From the NCBI RefSeq assembly GCF_002355375.1, contig NZ_AP017312.1:3055001-3119000 (forward strand): a DNA stretch of 64,000 nucleotides, written 5' to 3'. Made by a program: the position numbers and the translations under genes. Positions 25,445-32,661 of this stretch are shown here, piece by piece. Every line of letters starts with the position of its first letter. Positions within the stretch are counted from its first letter, which is position 1. This stretch comes from Aneurinibacillus soli (lineage in GTDB: Bacteria; Bacillota; Bacilli; Aneurinibacillales; Aneurinibacillaceae). Under the pieces are notes generated by a model. The model saw nothing but the letters and a program-made list of their open reading frames with translations. It ran no database searches and was not told where the DNA came from.

Positions 25445-25455
25445 CCGCTCCCCTT

Positions 25456-25707
25456 TTAATCGTTGTAGTTGTGCCTTGTCTGTCTGATCGCTCCGTTTAC
25501 CCTCTGCCAGCTTCCACCGCCGCGCATTATTCGCTCAATCTCCATCAGTTCGCGTTCCCGAGCGCTTATCCGGATCGGTGCTGGCAGATTATCTTTTTTA
25601 GGTACCTGTGTAACTGCAACTGGATTTCTCCTCCGGCGTCTCCGCTTCACTTTTTGTGCCAGCAGCTTCTTTTTTTCATCACTTAGATAGTCACTGAACT
25701 TTGGCAT
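25456..25707 (-). CDS. Small basic phage protein behind attenuator-like leader
   Basis: This 83-residue protein has start ATG 25705-25707 with AGGAGG upstream. Residues 18-27 are a strongly basic run (VKRRRRRRNP) and the C-terminus is ERELMEIERIMRGGGSWQRVNGAIRQTR. The basic cluster could bind nucleic acid. It lies directly behind the predicted tandem-hairpin and terminator leader, so expression may depend on antitermination. No family is recognised. Confidence 0.6.
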   Translation of the reverse strand: MPKFSDYLSDEKKKLLAQKVKRRRRRRNPVAVTQVPKKDNLPAPIRISARERELMEIERIMRGGGSWQRVNGAIRQTRHNYND

Positions 25708-25734
25708 CAGCCTCGCCTCCTTGAAATAAAAAAA

Positions 25735-25886
25735 GGACATCAACTGATAAGCGCTATAGCAGCTCAAATAAAGCTGGCAAGCAACTTACAAGTTGATGTC
25801 CCCTGGTTGTTCCAGTGAAACAGCAACGGCTATTTACACGCTTTTCTGTGGTATCTCCCGGTTGTTCCGGTGAGTACTGCTACCAC
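25735..25886 (-). promoter_or_regulatory. Tandem hairpin leader with competing terminator
   Basis: On the minus strand two similar structures follow each other. Unit 1 (25848-25886) has outer arms GTGGTA/TACCAC and an inner hairpin CCGG-AACAA-CCGG. Unit 2 (25792-25827) has outer arms GTTGCTG/CATCAAC with one mismatch and an inner hairpin CTGG-AACAA-CCAG. The inner stems differ but both keep pairing, while the AACAA loop is identical. An 11-bp terminator stem (25735-25745 with 25791-25801) followed by seven T residues uses the same bases as the 3' arm of unit 2. The two folds exclude each other, as in attenuators and riboswitches. Gene start and site follow directly. Confidence 0.6.
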
Positions 25887-26080
25887 TTATGCGATTCGAT
25901 ACAATGATGGGTAGTGATTTCGTTGTTATGCGTGTTAATTTCGTATTTCCCAAACGAGGGAAGGTCATAAATTTCAGCCTTGTCTGCACCGATGATGATG
26001 ACCTGTGGTTTGCCTGTGATCAAATCCTGTAGCTGTTTTTTCAAATCCGGCATACGACTTTTTTCTTTGTTGTTTGCCAT
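25880..26080 (-). CDS. Small phage protein, possibly XtrA/YqaO-like
   Basis: This 66-residue protein with a GGGGGAG site has a charged N-terminal helix (KSRMPDLKKQLQDLITGKP) followed by strands (QVIIIGADKAEIYDLPSFGKYEINTHNNEI). The NTHNNEIT ending resembles the small XtrA/YqaO proteins of PBSX-like phages, whose role is unknown. The similarity is weak. Confidence 0.55.
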   Translation of the reverse strand: MANNKEKSRMPDLKKQLQDLITGKPQVIIIGADKAEIYDLPSFGKYEINTHNNEITTHHCIESHKW

Positions 26081-26173
26081 TTCACTACTCCCCCGTTCAT
26101 GGTAAAATTATAGTGTACATACGAACGAGGTTTCCCCTACTGGTTGCCGCCAGCAGGGGATTTTTCATATTTG

Positions 26174-26425
26174 CTAGACTTCGTCAGACTCTTCAAAGAC
26201 ATAATCATCGGCAACTGGTGCAACAGAAACGATACGCCCATCTTCTGATTTGACAGAAAGTCCTCTTAATCCAGTTATATCAATTTCAAAAGCACGGTTT
26301 TGCGCTACAATCCATACTTTATGATCATCCGGTTCTACTGTGACAGATTGTCCTCCCTCATCTGCTGGCAATTCTCGCATCGTAAGCTTGTCTGAGAAAA
26401 TTTCACTAATTGGCTTTTTATTCAT
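26174..26425 (-). CDS. Hypothetical phage protein, 83 aa
   Basis: This 83-residue acidic protein has a clear GGGGGGAAG site. It is predicted to be mostly beta (QSVTVEPDDHKVWIVAQNRAFEIDITGLRGLSV). It belongs to the early minus-strand gene series and has no recognised domain. Confidence 0.6.
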   Translation of the reverse strand: MNKKPISEIFSDKLTMRELPADEGGQSVTVEPDDHKVWIVAQNRAFEIDITGLRGLSVKSEDGRIVSVAPVADDYVFEESDEV

Positions 26426-26444
26426 CTCTTCTTCCCCCCTTTGG

Positions 26445-27149
26445 TTATTTCACAGCGATAAATACACTATATTGCGGCCATTCGTTATCTTTAGTAGCCT
26501 GGTTTCCATAAATCATTTTTTTGTCCTCGTTGTCGACTGTAAATACAAACTCTCGTTCTTTAAGGCCAATCAGTGAACTGTCTATCCTTACGGTAAGCTC
26601 CATATCTCCGTGAAGCTCTTCTTTTTCAAACTCTACTGATTCAACTTTACCGCTCGTCAAAATGATCGGAACCTCTTCGTATGGACCACTCAGAAACAAG
26701 TCAACGTTAGCGTCAGCTCCCCTGTCCTTTGCATCCTTGAATAATTCATGCAGTTCCTGTAGCGAGATCGGTCTATCCTCGCCATTTTCCGATTCTGACT
26801 CATCTTCACTACTACGTTCAAAAATATCCCCATCTACCGCATCCTCTGGCAAACCCGCTTCCTTTGCTACCAGACGCGCATATTCCCATGCTTCTGGCAC
26901 ATCCTCAAACAGTACTTTGTCGATATCTTCTGCCCCGCGTCCGCAAATGACAGCCACATAATTTGATTCCTCACGATCACCAAAGTTGAACGTAATCGGT
27001 CCTTCTTTTGCCTTTTCTGTAGTGACAAACACACCGTCTATCCCGAATGGAACGATCGTGCAATCTGTTACCCAATCTCTTTTAAGTGCCGCACCACGAA
27101 GCCACTGCGCACGTTTTGTTTCCTCATCGCTATTTGTCTTAATAATCAT
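26445..27149 (-). CDS. Hypothetical phage protein, 234 aa
   Basis: The start was set at the ATG 27147-27149, preceded by AGGAGG. The N-terminal two thirds are alpha-beta (DWVTDCTIVPFGIDGVFVTTEKAKEGPITFNF); a central acidic segment (SSEDESESENGED) links to a strand-rich C-terminus (GDMELTVRIDSSLIGLKEREFVFTVDNED). It follows the sigma-factor gene. No family is recognised and no catalytic motif is visible. Confidence 0.6.
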   Translation of the reverse strand: MIIKTNSDEETKRAQWLRGAALKRDWVTDCTIVPFGIDGVFVTTEKAKEGPITFNFGDREESNYVAVICGRGAEDIDKVLFEDVPEAWEYARLVAKEAGLPEDAVDGDIFERSSEDESESENGEDRPISLQELHELFKDAKDRGADANVDLFLSGPYEEVPIILTSGKVESVEFEKEELHGDMELTVRIDSSLIGLKEREFVFTVDNEDKKMIYGNQATKDNEWPQYSVFIAVK

Positions 27150-27242
27150 CGTTTCGTTCCTCCTATTGGTTATTAAGTGCCCCGAGCACTTTTTGTAGTG
27201 CATATACACTCTTGTGTTCCGTGTGATTTAGCACTACACATC

Positions 27243-28580
27243 TTACAAAGCTTCTTTCAGTGCAGCTGCAAATACCTGATTCTTACGCAGGGCCACATCC
27301 AGCTCACTACGTATCCCTTGGCACCGCTCCTTCTCTTCTGCTAGCTGCTTTTTCAATCCAGCCAACTCCTCTTCCATTTCTAAAAGCTTTCTCCTGAGTT
27401 GTTCAAGCTCTGACGCCTGCTTTTCTTCCCTTACTGCGTTGAACCATTCGTCAGAAACTTTTCTTTCACCATTCAAAATTTGTGGTTGGATACAGCTATC
27501 TTGTTGGATATAGCCATTTCCCCACTTTTGTCGCATATCATAGAGAGTAGCGACCGATATGCCATGCTTGGCTGCTATTTCTTTGTTTGTCATTCCTTGT
27601 TGGCGATAACGGCCATATTGCTCTTCCGATAGTGGCAGCACTACTCCCTGTTCTCTTTTCCAGGCATACAGTTTTGAAAATGGCGTGCCATACTTCCTTG
27701 CGATATCGTGGTCCTTATACCCATTCTCTACCAAGTTTTGATAGTCATCCACGGTAAGATCATTGAGTGTGAGAGTATGTTGGTCCTTACGTAGTGGAGG
27801 CACTACTGACACATGAGCACGTTCTTGCGCCACGTCTGTCTCCCTCCCTTTCTCACCACGTGTATAGCGCTCGAATTTCCTTTGAATCGTGGTAATCCTC
27901 TCTTGTACTTCTTTGTGTTTCATCCCCATTCTTTTCGCGATTACCCGCTCCTTCAATCCGTACATCAAGCTATTTGCAATGCTCTTTTCCGTTTCATCCA
28001 GTAAGTCCATGAATTCTTCTACCGCTACGGTGCTATAATCCCCCTCACGTCCAACCGTATCCGAAAGGATATATCCGTCTTCTACTTGTCCCTGTTTGAC
28101 TGGAGCATCCATGGAGAGAACCTTACCTGACTTTATGATCGATAGCGCTTCTTCTACGTATGTCTGCTTTAGTCCGATTTTCTCTACAACCTCATCTACA
28201 GAACAATCTTGTAAGTCCTGTTTGTATATGCGAATCACAGCCTGCTTGGTTTCCCACCGGTATCTAAAATCAACGTTTGTTTGTGTCATGCCAGTCTTGA
28301 TCGCACCCGAGATACACCGATATGCGTAGGCTTCAAAATTCTGAGTCTCTGTTTTGTTTGAATCGAAGCGATCATATGCCTTGATCAGACCTTCGTAAGC
28401 AAAGCTTACAATGTCGTCCAAGTCCATTCCTTTGGTTTTAGCTGCTGCCAAATACTTGCGACCGATCTTCTCGGCTAGTGGTAACGACTTTTCGATGAAT
28501 TGATCCCGTGTCCCGAATTGGGCAAGGTGTGGATTGTCCATTCGGGCTACTAACTGTTCAGTTGCACTCATTTTCAACAC
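27243..28580 (-). CDS. Phage sigma-70-like factor with two extra HTH domains
   Basis: Residues 25-110 match sigma region 2 (LAEKIGRKYLAAAKTKGMDLDDIVSFAYEGLIKAYDRFDSNK, then FEAYAYRCISGAIK) and residues 190-245 look like region 4 (LLDETEKSIANSLMYGLKERVIAKRMGMKHKEVQERI). Two further HTH-like units follow: NLVENGYKDHDIARKYGTPFSKLYAW and YRQQGMTNKEIAAKHGISVATLYDM. The end is a coiled coil (residues 395-435). At 445 residues it is much longer than ordinary phage sigma factors. It probably directs host RNA polymerase to phage promoters. GTG at 28580 and ATG nine nt later are both possible starts. Confidence 0.75.
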   Translation of the reverse strand: MLKMSATEQLVARMDNPHLAQFGTRDQFIEKSLPLAEKIGRKYLAAAKTKGMDLDDIVSFAYEGLIKAYDRFDSNKTETQNFEAYAYRCISGAIKTGMTQTNVDFRYRWETKQAVIRIYKQDLQDCSVDEVVEKIGLKQTYVEEALSIIKSGKVLSMDAPVKQGQVEDGYILSDTVGREGDYSTVAVEEFMDLLDETEKSIANSLMYGLKERVIAKRMGMKHKEVQERITTIQRKFERYTRGEKGRETDVAQERAHVSVVPPLRKDQHTLTLNDLTVDDYQNLVENGYKDHDIARKYGTPFSKLYAWKREQGVVLPLSEEQYGRYRQQGMTNKEIAAKHGISVATLYDMRQKWGNGYIQQDSCIQPQILNGERKVSDEWFNAVREEKQASELEQLRRKLLEMEEELAGLKKQLAEEKERCQGIRSELDVALRKNQVFAAALKEAL

Positions 28581-28641
28581 CCCTTACTCCATTTCGATTC
28601 TCGGGATACTGGCGCTTTACATAGCTCCCGCTTGCCTATAA

Positions 28642-29517
28642 TTAAAAGTCTTCGCCTCGTTCGATCAGCTTTTGAAGTCGCTTCTCAGCAGCTTCCTGTC
28701 GGTAACTCAGTGCTTTGTTCTCAATAGCGATTGTCACTTCCGTAATCCGGTCATACATTCGTTTTCCAATGCGTCCAAGAAGATCTTCGTCCTGTTTTTG
28801 AGGATTAGGATTCAAGTTCGTAGTGATGAGCATGGGTTTCTCTCGGTTGTATCGACCATCAATGATTTTGTACATGGCTTCCTCCACCCAATCATTCATT
28901 CGCTCTGCTCCCATATCATCCAGGATGAGCAAATCGCATGTTAGCAGGGCATCCATGATGCTCAAAGACGAGATTTTCGATTCTCGATTGTAGCTGCCAC
29001 GTATTTGATCCAGTAGATCCGGCACACTTTGGAATACCGCCGTAAATCCTTTTTCTTTCAGTTCGTGTGCAACGGAAGCTGCCAAATGTGTTTTCCCGTT
29101 TCCCGGTTCGCCCCAGAGCAACAACCCGATCTTGTTAGCCGGACTGAACTTAAGCGCAAACTTCCGACAAAACGAATACATTCTTTCGTTTCCATCACGC
29201 GCTTCGTATTCGGCAAATGTACAGCGTTTGAATCTCTTTCCTGCGTTGTCGATGTCAAACATGCGCAACGCCTCTTTTGCGTCGATCAACCCTTGCGCTT
29301 TTCGTACGGGTTGGTAAATATCCCGTTCGATTTCGCATTCACAAACAGGAAGAACAAAGCGACCTGTTGGTGTTTTCAGGATGGGGTGAATTAACTCTAA
29401 CGCCTTAATGATTCGCCCACATACCGTACATTCTCGGCTATCAAAGGCTGATGTTGCCCGCTGCTTCTCGATACTTTGCGTCACCACTTCTGCGATTGCC
29501 TGCCCTGCCATTTTCAT
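28642..29517 (-). CDS. DnaC/IstB-like helicase loader ATPase
   Basis: This 291-residue AAA+ protein has Walker A GEPGNGKTH and Walker B LLILDDMGAE, with a DnaC-type C-terminus (RYNREKPMLITTNLNP, LGRIGKRMYDRITE). The N-terminal part carries cysteines in CTVCG and CECE, suggesting a zinc site. It loads the replicative helicase at the phage origin. The start at 29515-29517 has AGGAGG. It overlaps the 3' end of the replisome organizer gene by 77 nt. Confidence 0.85.
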   Translation of the reverse strand: MKMAGQAIAEVVTQSIEKQRATSAFDSRECTVCGRIIKALELIHPILKTPTGRFVLPVCECEIERDIYQPVRKAQGLIDAKEALRMFDIDNAGKRFKRCTFAEYEARDGNERMYSFCRKFALKFSPANKIGLLLWGEPGNGKTHLAASVAHELKEKGFTAVFQSVPDLLDQIRGSYNRESKISSLSIMDALLTCDLLILDDMGAERMNDWVEEAMYKIIDGRYNREKPMLITTNLNPNPQKQDEDLLGRIGKRMYDRITEVTIAIENKALSYRQEAAEKRLQKLIERGEDF

Positions 29518-30319
29518 GATTAATGCCTCCTGACTTACTTTCTTGAGCATCAAGCGTGTCGAATTTTTCACGTAGTTTTTTAGCTGACAAGATGTTTGGT
29601 TGCCAGAATGGATTTGAAGTAGCGAAGGTAATCACACGGTGAATATCTTCTTTGCTTCGCTTATCCAGTTCGCTTAGCTTTCGGAACTCATCTGCCCAGG
29701 TATTTAGATCATCTGGGATTCTCGCATTCTCTTTCCATGCAAGAATTCGATCTCGTAGATAAACAGCCATTTTCATGTACAAGGAATCGTCGTCGTAAAT
29801 CCGTTTGTGACGATTATTATTAGGTTTTATATCTTTATCTTTATCTAATTCTTTATCTATATCTGTTGCGTTACTTCCCGTTACATCATCTGTTACTGTA
29901 ACGTTACATGCACCGTTACCATCCGGTAGTAGTTTTTGCTTCTCTCGATGCCGGGCCACACGTTGTCTGGTCTGCTCTTTAATCTTTGTCATAGCATCGA
30001 TATTCTGATGTTTTTCCCAGTTGTTAATGTAGATTGGGCTACCATCTTCCATCGAGATCATGCCGAGTCTAACGAATGTTTCAAGCGCCATCTTCACCGT
30101 ATTAAGAGGTCGTTTAAACTTGTGAGCTAGCATATCCGGCGTGTACGGTATAGCCTCTGTCAGCATAATGTGACCACCCGTGTTCGCCTTACCTGCTAGT
30201 GTAAGCAGCTTAATCCAGCAGATCAGAACGGTATCTGCTTCTGGAAGACTCTCTATGAAATCTATCTTTTCGTCGTCAAACATGGATGTGGTGATCTTGA
30301 TCCATTTGATATCTGCCAT
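29441..30319 (-). CDS. Phage replisome organizer protein
   Basis: Residues 1-120 match the phage replisome organizer N-terminal domain: MADIKWIKITTSMFDDEKIDFIESLPEADTVLICWIKLLTLAGK, PDMLAHKFKRPLNTVKMALETF and IYINNWEKHQNID. A middle linker rich in Asp and Lys (DIDKELDKDKDIK) leads to a C-terminal region like DnaD/DnaB loaders. The protein binds the phage origin and brings in the helicase loader encoded next to it. Confidence 0.85.
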   Translation of the reverse strand: MADIKWIKITTSMFDDEKIDFIESLPEADTVLICWIKLLTLAGKANTGGHIMLTEAIPYTPDMLAHKFKRPLNTVKMALETFVRLGMISMEDGSPIYINNWEKHQNIDAMTKIKEQTRQRVARHREKQKLLPDGNGACNVTVTDDVTGSNATDIDKELDKDKDIKPNNNRHKRIYDDDSLYMKMAVYLRDRILAWKENARIPDDLNTWADEFRKLSELDKRSKEDIHRVITFATSNPFWQPNILSAKKLREKFDTLDAQESKSGGINHENGRAGNRRSGDAKYREAAGNISL

Positions 30320-30379
30320 ATCATTCCCCCCTATGTAGTTGCTTCTTGATGCTTATACCAGCACGCCTCTTCGATTTAT

Positions 30380-30408
30380 TTGTACATAGCGTACCCTTGT
30401 GCTATATT
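30380..30408 (+). promoter_or_regulatory. Plus-strand promoter of small RNA
   Basis: A TTGTAC -35 (30380-30385) and TATATT -10 (30403-30408) are spaced by exactly 17 nt. This is on the strand opposite to the surrounding operon. Confidence 0.55.
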
Positions 30409-30414
30409 GAATGT

Positions 30415-30472
30415 ACGTTTTTTCGCAAACAACCCTACGAAATAGTCCACCTGGCTGTGGGCTATTTTTTTA
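30415..30472 (+). ncRNA. Predicted ~58-nt antisense-strand small RNA
   Basis: A consensus-like promoter (30380-30408) is followed after about 50 nt by a strong terminator. Its arms AAATAGTCCAC (30440-30450) and GTGGGCTATTT (30457-30467) pair over 11 bp with one G-T, followed by seven T. The transcript would be about 58 nt, has no open frame, and lies between the replisome organizer gene and the next upstream gene, on the opposite strand. The set-up resembles the OOP RNA of lambda, which lies next to replication genes; that comparison is by analogy only. Confidence 0.55.
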
Positions 30473-30727
30473 CCCTGTCCACCTCCCACCACAACGTACA
30501 ACTGGCTTATCAAGATCAAACGTCATAGCTGCCACTTCCAACGTGTCCTGAATCACTGGCCGCGCCCAGATACGGTCGTACAGCTCGTCTACCCGATCGG
30601 CACCGACTTCATCGGTTAAGATGCGTTCCAAGGCTTCTTCGTTCACTGGTAGGCCCAAGTCTTGGCGTTGCATCAGAAAATCAGCTACCTTCTCGGTGAC
30701 AGCATCGATGTCGATAGTTTGGTACAT
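30470..30727 (-). CDS. Hypothetical early phage protein, 85 aa
   Basis: This 85-residue acidic, helical protein (VTEKVADFLMQRQDLGLPVNEEALERILTDEVGADRVDELYDRIW) has a good GAGGTGAAC site. It lies between the structured intergenic region and the plus-strand small RNA. There is no recognised family. Confidence 0.6.
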   Translation of the reverse strand: MYQTIDIDAVTEKVADFLMQRQDLGLPVNEEALERILTDEVGADRVDELYDRIWARPVIQDTLEVAAMTFDLDKPVVRCGGRWTG

Positions 30728-30819
30728 TACATGTTCACCTCGCTTGTCTTTGTAGGTGCCAGCGCCCCTGCCCCTACGCTAGCGTTACAGCCCTTTAGCT
30801 GCGCCTATATAATTCTGGT

Positions 30820-30951
30820 TGTGTAGCACTCGGAAGTGCTGACAGAGCTACGAGCGCCTGAGGTGGTAGGCAGCCCGCAACTCTGTCAGCAAGCCCGAGG
30901 AGCTTGCTGCCGTACCTCTGATGTGGTACGATTTTATTAACCTAGTTAATC
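30820..30951 (-). ncRNA. Highly structured intergenic RNA or origin candidate
   Basis: A 225-nt gap between two early genes holds a dense set of perfect inverted repeats: AGCACT/AGTGCT (30825-30840), a 10-bp stem GCTGACAGAG/CTCTGTCAGC (30838-30847 with 30881-30890) enclosing GCCT/AGGC (30856-30871), GCAAGC/GCTTGC (30889-30907), GTACC/GGTAC (30912-30929) and ATTAAC/GTTAAT (30936-30950). Some share bases and so exclude each other. No long frame is present. It may be a leader RNA, a phage non-coding RNA, or a replication origin, since replication genes lie downstream. Confidence 0.5.
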
Positions 30952-30952
30952 A

Positions 30953-31228
30953 CTAAGCTGTCGCTGTGTTCCCGCACAGGGCAGCTTTTTTCATGTTCAA
31001 CCGTAAGCGTCGAATCCGAACACGCTCTGCAAATACCTCTGCCTCTTCTTCTGGCATCCAGCTCATTTCGCGCTCCAGCGTACCCTCCCATACCTGCTGC
31101 ATCTTCTCATCAATGTCAGACACTTGCACTGGGCATCCTGTCTGGCGCTGTTGCTCTGCTACCTGCTCCAAAATCAGCACCCGATCTGCCATCGTCAATT
31201 CGAGCCAGTCTTTCACGCACACGTTCAT
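30953..31228 (-). CDS. Hypothetical early phage protein, 91 aa
   Basis: This 91-residue charged helical protein (WLELTMADRVLILEQVAEQQRQTGCPVQVSDIDEKMQQVWEG) has an AAAGGATG site 8 nt before the ATG. Its first 113 nt overlap the end of the 79-residue frame in a different phase. One of the two may be shortened in reality. No domain is recognised. Confidence 0.55.
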   Translation of the reverse strand: MNVCVKDWLELTMADRVLILEQVAEQQRQTGCPVQVSDIDEKMQQVWEGTLEREMSWMPEEEAEVFAERVRIRRLRLNMKKAALCGNTATA

Positions 31229-31355
31229 ACGGCTTCATCCTTTCCTCATATCGTTTTTGTAGATCCGCCACCGTCAGCACTCGCCGTCCAGTATGCTGAT
31301 CACCGTCACACACCAACGCAATGGCACCCGGTATCATCCAATCCAACAGCCACAT
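31116..31355 (-). CDS. Hypothetical early phage protein, 79 aa
   Basis: This 79-residue frame starts on the TAATG overlap with the stop of the XRE-type gene, so it is translationally coupled. The first 45 residues (MWLLDWMIPGAIALVCDGDQHTGRRVLTVADLQKRYEERMKPYERV) look like a real protein. The last 35, which overlap the next gene, are of lower complexity and could be a chance extension. Confidence 0.5.
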   Translation of the reverse strand: MWLLDWMIPGAIALVCDGDQHTGRRVLTVADLQKRYEERMKPYERVRERLARIDDGRSGADFGAGSRATAPDRMPSASV

Positions 31356-31852
31356 TAGCGCAGCCCCTGCTTCATCTGTGATTTATAGCGTTCTAGCAAA
31401 TCCAGTCGATTGAACTGAAAACGTTCCTCCATCAACCCGCACATCACAATGCCGCGGATCACCACATCCAGCGTTTCAAACCAGCACTGTTCCCCTTCAT
31501 TCGCCTGTTCGGATACATTCAGATGCGAAGCAAACATAATCTGTCCGAGCTTTTCTGCCGCCTGTCCCAAGTCTCTCATCAGCAATTCCTTAATCGCCGA
31601 TGGATGCCGATCATGGTTTTCAATCAGATTCAACACATTGAAGAGTAATTCACCAGTTCTCTCCTCGACGATAATCATCATCGCTTCCCAATCTAGTGCG
31701 GCAAAACGTGCATCATGGTGTGGTGTCCAATTTCGGACTCCATTCTCGATCTTAGTGACCAGCGAACCTTCCACATTCATCTTGGTTGCAAAATCTTGTC
31801 GGCTCCAATTACGCACGATTCGGTAATGTTTGATTTTGTCCTGAATCACCAC
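31355..31852 (-). CDS. XRE-type HTH regulatory protein
   Basis: This 165-residue protein has an N-terminal XRE/Cro-type HTH (KIKHYRIVRNWSRQDFATKMNVEGSLVTKIENG, residues 5-40) and a helical C-terminal part of unknown role. It is the first gene of a three-gene early series, with its stop overlapping the next start. It could act as an antirepressor or middle regulator. Confidence 0.65.
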   Translation of the reverse strand: MVIQDKIKHYRIVRNWSRQDFATKMNVEGSLVTKIENGVRNWTPHHDARFAALDWEAMMIIVEERTGELLFNVLNLIENHDRHPSAIKELLMRDLGQAAEKLGQIMFASHLNVSEQANEGEQCWFETLDVVIRGIVMCGLMEERFQFNRLDLLERYKSQMKQGLR

Positions 31853-31995
31853 TTGATTTTTCCCCCTTTGTCTTTTTCCACCCGTTCTTTCTTACGGGCC
31901 CCTTATGATACATTGGAATGGGACGCTTTTCCGGTTCATAAGAAACCAGATACTAAGCGTACTCCCCCTTTCCCATGTATGAAGTTAGCAAAGAA

Positions 31996-32211
31996 CTAGG
32001 CGCTGGCTCCTTCCTGCTGTTTGAGCCAGGTAAAGAATGCATCACGCTGTACCCATTTCCGCTTGCCAATACGAATAATCGGGAAGCTTTTCAGCTCCAT
32101 CACTTCGTAGGCGCGGCGTTTGGACATGTGGAGGATTTCGCTGATATGGTCAGCGGTGAGCATCAGTGGATAGTCCTCCATGTTTTTGATGGTGTTGGTT
32201 GTCTGTTGCAT
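31996..32211 (-). CDS. Excisionase-like HTH_17 DNA-binding protein
   Basis: This 71-residue protein has the excisionase/MerR-type helix-turn-helix (MLTADHISEILHMSKRRAYEVMELKSFPIIRIGKRKWVQRDAFFTWLKQQ). The wing residue pattern RIGKRKWV is typical. A perfect GGAGGTGATCAC site precedes the ATG. It may bend DNA for excision with the integrase 17 kb away or act as an early regulator. Confidence 0.75.
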   Translation of the reverse strand: MQQTTNTIKNMEDYPLMLTADHISEILHMSKRRAYEVMELKSFPIIRIGKRKWVQRDAFFTWLKQQEGASA

Positions 32212-32225
32212 GTGATCACCTCCGG

Positions 32226-32486
32226 TTAAACTAAATTCGTTTTGTGTATGCCGCTACACATTTCATCTAAAAAAAATAGGTCATAAAAACCCTTATCAGG
32301 AAATGCCTTTAGTGCTCCGGCAATCAAACTTTCACCTGGTGAACAATATTCAACATGATCGACTGGTAGTTTCGCACGCCATAACCTACTTCGGGATATT
32401 CCCATTTGTTTTGCTAGCTCGGTATCAGTCCATTTTTCTTGTTTTTGCAAACCTTCCAATACTTCAACACGTAGTCTAATTTTCAA
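32226..32486 (-). CDS. Cro-like HTH protein
   Basis: This protein of about 86 residues has a central HTH (EKWTDTELAKQMGISRSRLWRAKLP), facing the repressor gene across the switch region. The TTG at 32484-32486 was chosen because GGTGGGGGG precedes it; a GTG 39 nt upstream is an alternative. As the first leftward gene after the operator region it has the place of cro. Confidence 0.6.
   Translation of the reverse strand: MKIRLRVEVLEGLQKQEKWTDTELAKQMGISRSRLWRAKLPVDHVEYCSPGESLIAGALKAFPDKGFYDLFFLDEMCSGIHKTNLV
32243..32260. promoter_or_regulatory. Operator-like palindrome near excisionase gene
   Basis: A perfect TGTGTA-N6-TACACA palindrome lies at the end of the cro-like gene, about 30 nt before the excisionase-like gene. 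The same geometry appears in the switch region (32574-32591), which suggests one repressor binds both. Confidence 0.5.
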
Positions 32487-32517
32487 TTTCTTCCCCCCAC
32501 CTTTTTCGTTTCGCCCT

Positions 32518-32556
32518 CTACACACTCAATATATCACGATTGTGTAGTAAGCGCAA
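32518..32556 (-). promoter_or_regulatory. Leftward early promoter with operator half-sites
   Basis: The minus strand shows TTGCGC (32551-32556) and TATATT (32528-32533) with a 17-nt spacer. The repeat CTACACA (32541-32547 read on minus) lies in the spacer and TGTGTAG (32518-32524 read on minus) lies just past the -10. A bound repressor would block this promoter, which would drive the cro-like gene and the early operon. Confidence 0.6.
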
Positions 32557-32573
32557 CGATATTTGTTAGAAAA

Positions 32574-32591
32574 TTTGTAGAGGGGTACACA
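32574..32591. promoter_or_regulatory. Operator-like palindrome in switch region
   Basis: The sequence TTTGTA-N6-TACACA matches the site at 32243 in arm sequence and spacing. It lies between the leftward promoter and the repressor gene. Confidence 0.5.
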
Positions 32592-32661
32592 GTTGTTTTG
32601 TTTCATGTTCGAAACACTTTTGATAAAATTAAACTTATACTATGAACTAGGTGGTTTACTG

